Origin: Cyanobacteria bacterium UBA2566
GTDB lineage: Bacteria; Cyanobacteriota; Cyanobacteriia; Cyanobacteriales; Desertifilaceae
Reading direction: 5' to 3'
Assembly: GCA_002340255.1 (NCBI GenBank)
Contig: DDLS01000126.1
Span: 1 to 34,577 of the forward strand
DNA: 34,577 nt
Part shown: piece by piece, positions 30,711-34,577 of the stretch
Layout: each line of letters begins with the position of its first letter
Position numbering within the stretch: position 1 is the first letter of the stretch
The notes under the pieces: model-generated
The model's database searches: none
The model's input: the letters and a program-made list of their open reading frames with translations, nothing else
Told to the model about the DNA's origin: nothing
Translations under genes and position numbers: made by a program

Positions 30711-31829
30711 TTAATCTTCCCAAAGTCTGCGGCTTTGTTTTCCCTTTAGTAACTCATGGGTTTCATTCAAGAGTTGGGGAATATTGAGCTGGGTGGGACA
30801 TCGGGGTAAACATTCTCCACATTCAGTACATCGGGAGGCTTTGTTTCCGGGAAACCAATGACCCGCATTTTCAAACATGCCATAGCGATATTTTCCATAT
30901 TCCACCAAGTCATAGGCAAGAGCTAAATTTCGTAGGCGTAAGACTTCCGGGATATTAATTTCTTCGGGACAGGGTAAGCATTGATAGCATTGATGACATT
31001 GGGTTTTTCCCAAGGTGTCGCTCATTTGGCGTTCTAGATGGGATAAAACCTGCTGTTCTGCTTCTGTGAGGGGACGATCGCCCATTTCTAGGAATGAGCC
31101 TAACTCTTCTACCGTAGCTGGCCCTATACTTAGGGTCGTAATCCGACGATCGCCCAATAAAAACCGATAACTCAATTCCAAAGGCGAAAACGGTTGGCAC
31201 AAGGCTTGCAGTTGAGCCGGTGGAGAATACAAGCGCCCTCCCTTATCGGCGGGAGAGATAATAAAAACGCCCATATCTAATTCATTGGCGATCGCCAACA
31301 GGGGAGCATGACGTTGAAACGACCAATAATAATGTAAATTTACAAACTCAAATAAACCGGTTTCTAAGGTAGATTGGATTAACTCTAGGGAACCATGGGT
31401 AGAAAAACCCACATGATTTACCTTATCATTGGCGATCGCCTCCTGCACCGCCTGCATACACCCGCGATCGCCCTGTATCCATTCCAGATGCTCCCCAGTA
31501 TTAATCCCATGGATCGCCAAACAATCGATTCGTTTTACCCCCAAACGGGACAAAGACTCATCTATCCACCCTGCCATTATTTTTGGATCGGGAGTTGGTG
31601 GCAGTTTCGTAGTTAAATAAACAGACTCGCGGTCTAATTGACGCAATATCCTGCCCAAATAGACCTCACTTGCACCATATCCCCTAGCCGTTTCAATATG
31701 ATTGATACCTCTTGAGAGTGCCTGTAAAACAATCTGGCCAAACCCTTCCTCCGATCCCAATGGTCGCATTGTCCCCAGGGAAAACACTGATAAATCCAGA
31801 TTTGTTTTACCAAAGCGTCGATATTTCAC
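30711..31829 (-). CDS. Aldo/keto reductase with two C-terminal [4Fe-4S] cluster motifs
   Basis: This 372-residue protein has an N-terminal aldo/keto-reductase barrel (MKYRRFGKTNLDLSVFSLGT, INHIETARGYGASEVYLGRI, VYLTTKLPP, VGFSTHG), including the catalytic Tyr of YGASE and Lys of TTK. The C-terminal ferredoxin-like part carries two cysteine motifs, CHQCYQCLPCP and CTECGECLPRCP. Members of this family occur widely in cyanobacteria, but the physiological substrate is not known; electron transfer between ferredoxin-type donors and a carbonyl substrate is a reasonable guess. Convergent with gcvT, spacing 37 bp. The upstream side holds an 8-bp tandem repeat. Confidence 0.93.
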   Translation of the reverse strand: MKYRRFGKTNLDLSVFSLGTMRPLGSEEGFGQIVLQALSRGINHIETARGYGASEVYLGRILRQLDRESVYLTTKLPPTPDPKIMAGWIDESLSRLGVKRIDCLAIHGINTGEHLEWIQGDRGCMQAVQEAIANDKVNHVGFSTHGSLELIQSTLETGLFEFVNLHYYWSFQRHAPLLAIANELDMGVFIISPADKGGRLYSPPAQLQALCQPFSPLELSYRFLLGDRRITTLSIGPATVEELGSFLEMGDRPLTEAEQQVLSHLERQMSDTLGKTQCHQCYQCLPCPEEINIPEVLRLRNLALAYDLVEYGKYRYGMFENAGHWFPGNKASRCTECGECLPRCPTQLNIPQLLNETHELLKGKQSRRLWED

Positions 31830-31925
31830 GCTACTAACTGTTTCAACTCAACTTGGTGGACGATAATGGGAATCGAATTTTTGCCATTCTCCCCATTCTC
31901 CTCATCCTCCCCATCTCCACCTCCC

Positions 31926-31976
31926 CGCGTCTCCGCGTCCCCGCGTCTCCGCGTCCCCGTGTCTCCGTGTCTCCGC
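31926..31976. repeat. 8-bp tandem repeat CGCGTCYC/CGTGTCTC
   Basis: About six tandem copies of an 8-base unit (CGCGTCTC, CGCGTCCC, then CGTGTCTC) lie between the aldo/keto reductase start and the end of the bifunctional-nuclease gene. The same unit recurs at 33429-33463. The repeats are short tandemly repeated repetitive sequences of the kind common in filamentous cyanobacteria. Confidence 0.8.
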
Positions 31977-31979
31977 CAG

Positions 31980-32486
31980 CTACTCTCCATTCACCGATCG
32001 CCCTTTACCCCGTTGGGCAAAATCTTCAGGTCGCAAACCCGATAGAAAATCGCGGAATGCCTCTTGTTCAGCTTCATCTGCCTCTTGATCGACTGGAATT
32101 GAGGCATTCGCGATCACCTCTTCCATCACCCAAATAGAAGTTCCCGTTCGTAGAGCTAAGGCAATAGCATCAGAGGGCCGAGCATCAATTTCATGGACAA
32201 CATCCCCTTGACGCATCGTCAGCAGGGCATAAAAGGTATTATCATGGAGCGCGTGAACTACCACTCTCTCTAGGGACATCTCCCAAGTTTCTAAGACATT
32301 CACCATCAAATCGTGGGTCAGGGGTCGAGGAGGTTTTTGCCTCTCCAAAGCATTAATGATCGCCCTGGCTTGGTCTTGACCAATGTAAATGGGCAAGGCA
32401 CGGCGCTCCGTCGTATCCTTTAATAGAACAATGGGACTGCGCGTGCCCGCATCTAATGCAATTCCAGCAACTCTCATTTCAATCAT
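31980..32486 (-). CDS. Bifunctional nuclease family protein (BFN/DUF151)
   Basis: This 168-residue protein has the DUF151 core: MIEMRVAGIALDAGTRSPIV, LKDTTERRALPIYIGQDQAR, AIINALERQKPPRPLTHDLM, TFYALLTMRQGD and DARPSDAIALALRTGTSIWV. Relatives in plants were described as having both RNase and DNase activity; bacterial members are small and widespread, with unsettled function. The tail (PEDFAQRGKGRSVNGE) is variable. It is divergent from the riboflavin synthase gene across 230 bp that hold a 9-bp-arm palindrome. Confidence 0.9.
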   Translation of the reverse strand: MIEMRVAGIALDAGTRSPIVLLKDTTERRALPIYIGQDQARAIINALERQKPPRPLTHDLMVNVLETWEMSLERVVVHALHDNTFYALLTMRQGDVVHEIDARPSDAIALALRTGTSIWVMEEVIANASIPVDQEADEAEQEAFRDFLSGLRPEDFAQRGKGRSVNGE

Positions 32487-32570
32487 CGGGTAAAGCCTCT
32501 AGATCACTCTCTGGCAAGGGATGCTTATCCTTGGGCTGCGTTGCTCGTAGATAAGATCGGGTGTTGTCTG

Positions 32571-32605
32571 GGGTTTCCTAAAGGATAAACTGATTCAGGA
32601 AACCC
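32571..32605. repeat. Perfect 9-bp-arm palindrome between bfn and riboflavin synthase genes
   Basis: GGGTTTCCT (32571-32579) and AGGAAACCC (32597-32605) are exact inverses with a 17-nt spacer. It lies in the divergent regulatory region. No FMN riboswitch consensus is visible here, so the palindrome is either an operator or a stem-loop in one of the leaders. Confidence 0.55.
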
Positions 32606-32716
32606 ATACAGTATTCTCTACCTTAAAATCGATTATCCTAATTAGACCATAAGTTTATATAAAATCTGTAATCTGTCTTCTTCTCATCTTAAGCTCACTT
32701 TTCTTGAACGTTACCC

Positions 32717-33379
32717 GTGTTTACCGGATTAATCCAAACCTTAGGGACACTCACTCCTCTGAATGATTACCAAGTCCAAATTATCTGTTCTCCTGAAGGG
32801 AGAGGGCTAATTTTGGCGGATTTAGCCATAGGCGATAGTGTCGCAGTCGATGGCGTATGCCTGACAGTAGAAACCCTGCTTTCCCAGGGGTTTATTGCTG
32901 CTGTCTCACCAGAAACTCTCAGTCGCACTACCCTGAACCATCGAGCCATGAGCCAAGTCCCTGTGAATCTCGAAACCTCTTTGAAGGTGGGGAGTAAATT
33001 AGGGGGTCACTTTGTGACGGGTCATGTGGATGGTACGGGGGAAGTTCTGTCGGTGATACAGACGGCGATCGCCTGGGAAATGGTTTTTCACCTGAACACC
33101 CCCAATCTAGCCCGCTATATTGTCCCCAAAGGCAGTATTGCCGTGAATGGGATTAGCTTAACTCTCGCTCAAGACCAAGGCGCAACCCATACGTTTAAGG
33201 TCGCGGTGATTCCCCATACTTTCGACCATACTAATTTACAGTATCTACATCCCGGAGATGTAGTCAATTTGGAGGGAGACATTTTAGGTAAATATGTGGA
33301 AGGATTATTGCGATCGCCACATAAAAAACCCGAAAACCCCATTACTGCGGACTTCTTAAGCGAACATGGGTACGGGTAG
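32717..33379 (+). CDS. ribE: Riboflavin synthase (alpha subunit)
   Basis: This 220-residue enzyme converts two 6,7-dimethyl-8-ribityllumazine molecules to riboflavin. The family start MFTGLIQTLGTL is present with a GTG start codon (32717). Both lumazine-binding repeats are visible: first VDGVCLTV, SPETLSRTTL and GGHFVTGHVDGTGEV; then GSIAVNGISLTLA, VIPHTFDHTNL and GDVVNLEGDILGKYVEGLL. Length is normal. Other riboflavin genes are not nearby. Confidence 0.96.
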   Translation: MFTGLIQTLGTLTPLNDYQVQIICSPEGRGLILADLAIGDSVAVDGVCLTVETLLSQGFIAAVSPETLSRTTLNHRAMSQVPVNLETSLKVGSKLGGHFVTGHVDGTGEVLSVIQTAIAWEMVFHLNTPNLARYIVPKGSIAVNGISLTLAQDQGATHTFKVAVIPHTFDHTNLQYLHPGDVVNLEGDILGKYVEGLLRSPHKKPENPITADFLSEHGYG

Positions 33380-33428
33380 ATAGGGGGATAGGGAGGTGGG
33401 GGATCTTACAAGTAGAAGTATCTTATTC

Positions 33429-33463
33429 CCCGCATCCCCGCGTCCCCGCGTCCCCGCGTCCCG
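33429..33463. repeat. 8-bp tandem repeat CGCGTCCC
   Basis: About four copies of the CGCGTCCC unit lie between convergent ribE and the M23 peptidase gene. The unit is the same as at 31926-31976, 1.5 kb away. Confidence 0.75.
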
Positions 33464-33471
33464 AGCGTCTC

Positions 33472-34577
33472 CTACATCGGGCGAATGTTCACATAGGGCA
33501 ACTCTTCAACCGCCAGTTCCGGAGCTGGTAATTGTTGCAGTTCCTTGGCATTGCCACCGGTATAAGGAGTTGCTGAGGCCGTTTCCCAGGATTGGATAAA
33601 CCGAGCTAAGGCATATTCCAACTGTGCCCCAGCGTCCAAAGCTACCCAACCGTCTTCTGTTTGTTCTCGCAATTCAAAATGCAGGTGGGGTCCTGTAGAA
33701 TTTCCTGTGCTGCCCACACTTCCAATGACCGTACCTTGTTCTACTTCTTCACCTGGTTCAACAAATACTTCAGACAAGTGGGCATAGAGGGTTTCTTGGG
33801 TTCCATTACTATGTTCGAGAACCACAGTTAAGCCGTATCCACCCAAGAAATTGGCGATCGCCACCCGTCCAGCCAACGCGGCTAACACATGGGTTCCCGT
33901 AGCTGCCGCAATATCTGTACCGCTATGGAATCTCCAATCTCCATAAATCGGATGCAATCTCCAGCCAAAATGGGAGCTAACTTGAGCAGGAATCGCCAGA
34001 GGATACAATAAACTCACATTGCCATTACCCGGCAAACCCATGGGTTTTTGAGTATTAAAATAAGACCGACCGCTCGCTGTCGTTCCCCCAACCACTGGAG
34101 CAGGTGCTGGCGCTGGTGCATACTCTTCATTGCTCGTTCCATAGGAGGGCGCTGGCTGATAATTTTCTGGAGACCAAGCAGGAATAGGTTCAGAAGGGGC
34201 ACTAGGAGTTGGAGCCGGAGCAGCAGCCGTATAATCCCGAGATTCCGGTGCCGAAACAGTAGGAGCAGAGTTCTCATAAACCACCACTTCCGTCGGTTCT
34301 TCATAAGCAGCCGTTGCACCTGTATCAAAATCGTTAGAAGTATCAATATAGGCACTTTCTTGAGCCGTATTCTCTTGAGCCGTTGTTGTATTTTCTGGCA
34401 TCAAGTCCGAAGCAGAATAGGAAATAGGAGCCTCTTGATGGGTTTCAATCACCACTGGTACAGAAGCATCATCAAAGGTTTCTGGTTCATAGGCGGCTGG
34501 TTCGGGAGTCCATTCTGGCTCATAAGCCGCCGGTTCAGGTTCAGGAGTCCATTCTGGCTCATAGGCGGCTGGTTCAG
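33472..34577 (-). CDS. M23 family metallopeptidase (LytM-type), 5' end beyond the window
   Basis: The frame is open from the stop at 33472 to the window edge, so the gene is partial: at least 368 codons. The C-terminal domain is an M23/LytM endopeptidase: VSSHFGWRLHPIYGDWRFHS, GTDIAAATGTHV, LYAHLS and STGNSTGPHLHFEL supply the zinc ligands (His and Asp of HSGTD, His of HLH). It should cut peptidoglycan cross-links or act as an activator in cell division. The N-terminal part seen here is a long Pro/Ala/Glu-rich linker. A GTG at 34455 could be taken as a start, but the in-frame PEPAAYEPEWT repeats upstream show coding continues. Confidence 0.93.
   Translation of the reverse strand, partial: EPAAYEPEWTPEPEPAAYEPEWTPEPAAYEPETFDDASVPVVIETHQEAPISYSASDLMPENTTTAQENTAQESAYIDTSNDFDTGATAAYEEPTEVVVYENSAPTVSAPESRDYTAAAPAPTPSAPSEPIPAWSPENYQPAPSYGTSNEEYAPAPAPAPVVGGTTASGRSYFNTQKPMGLPGNGNVSLLYPLAIPAQVSSHFGWRLHPIYGDWRFHSGTDIAAATGTHVLAALAGRVAIANFLGGYGLTVVLEHSNGTQETLYAHLSEVFVEPGEEVEQGTVIGSVGSTGNSTGPHLHFELREQTEDGWVALDAGAQLEYALARFIQSWETASATPYTGGNAKELQQLPAPELAVEELPYVNIRPM
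34477..34577 (-). repeat. In-frame tandem repeat encoding EPAAYEPEWTPEP
   Basis: At the window edge the M23 gene contains repeated units of about 33-39 nt encoding EPAAYEPEWTPEP, EPAAYEPEWTP and EPAAYEPETF. The units are nearly identical at DNA level, so copy number is likely to vary between strains. The linker probably spans the cell wall. Confidence 0.75.

Noticed and set aside
32487..32716. FMN riboswitch before riboflavin synthase
   Set aside because: No RFN-element consensus found; only a simple palindrome.
31926..33463. CRISPR array
   Set aside because: The repeats are 8-bp tandem units without spacers; no cas genes and no other spaced direct repeats are present.
34453..34455. GTG at 34455 as the start of the M23 peptidase
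   Set aside because: The frame stays open upstream to the window edge and encodes regular PEPAAYEPEWT repeats, so the true start lies outside.

Overview
The window is chromosomal DNA from a cyanobacterium, probably a filamentous one. The evidence is a form IB RuBisCO operon (rbcL-rbcX-rbcS), a RuBisCO activase with a small-subunit-like C-terminal domain, frequent HIP1 octamers (GCGATCGC), XisH/XisI proteins, short GGGAATAG-type tandem repeats and several genes of cyanobacteria-restricted families. I cannot name the species from the sequence alone.

Layout. (1) 1-2.6 kb is an accessory patch of small two-gene modules: a MntA-like nucleotidyltransferase followed by a truncated HEPN partner, xisH-xisI, and a DUF433/PIN-like pair whose genes overlap at a run of eight T. 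A small hydrophobic peptide gene lies after them. (2) 2.8-8.8 kb holds a signalling NTPase gene broken by an in-frame TGA, a SWIM zinc-finger protein, a large hybrid sensor kinase and a short Trp-rich protein. (3) 8.8-13.4 kb holds a DUF2064 glycosyltransferase, divergent pgl, three FHA-domain genes (two are close paralogues), a wrecked REP-associated transposase flanked by a REP-like repeat pair, and pgeF. (4) 13.5-14.7 kb is an IS4-type insertion sequence with a nonsense codon near the transposase start. (5) 14.7-20.9 kb holds a lipoprotein serpin, two small conserved proteins, the SRP RNA gene, and a possible metal-related group (PKHD-type Fe(II) dioxygenase, a periplasmic protein and a Tat-exported two-domain multicopper oxidase), then a methyltransferase. 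(6) 21-29.1 kb, all on the minus strand, is rbcL-rbcX-rbcS, then a two-gene module, then rca. (7) 29.5-34.6 kb is mostly housekeeping: gcvT with a possibly structured leader, an aldo/keto reductase with two Fe-S cluster motifs, a bifunctional-nuclease-family gene, riboflavin synthase and an M23 peptidase running off the window end.

The most interesting system lies between rbcS and rca. It is an 1125-residue protein that appears to join a Schlafen-type AlbA_2 domain and a COG2865-like ATPase-fold region to a long prokaryotic Argonaute. Its MID 5'-end pocket residues seem to be kept, while the PIWI catalytic aspartates appear to be lost. It is followed, probably in the same operon, by a single-pass membrane protein. 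This looks like a guide-directed defence module with a catalytically dead Argonaute, inserted between RuBisCO and its activase.

A second theme is a dispersed REP-like repeat family (core GCGCTAGGGAATAG) present at several places. One copy directly abuts the remains of a RAYT transposase of the kind that mobilises such repeats.
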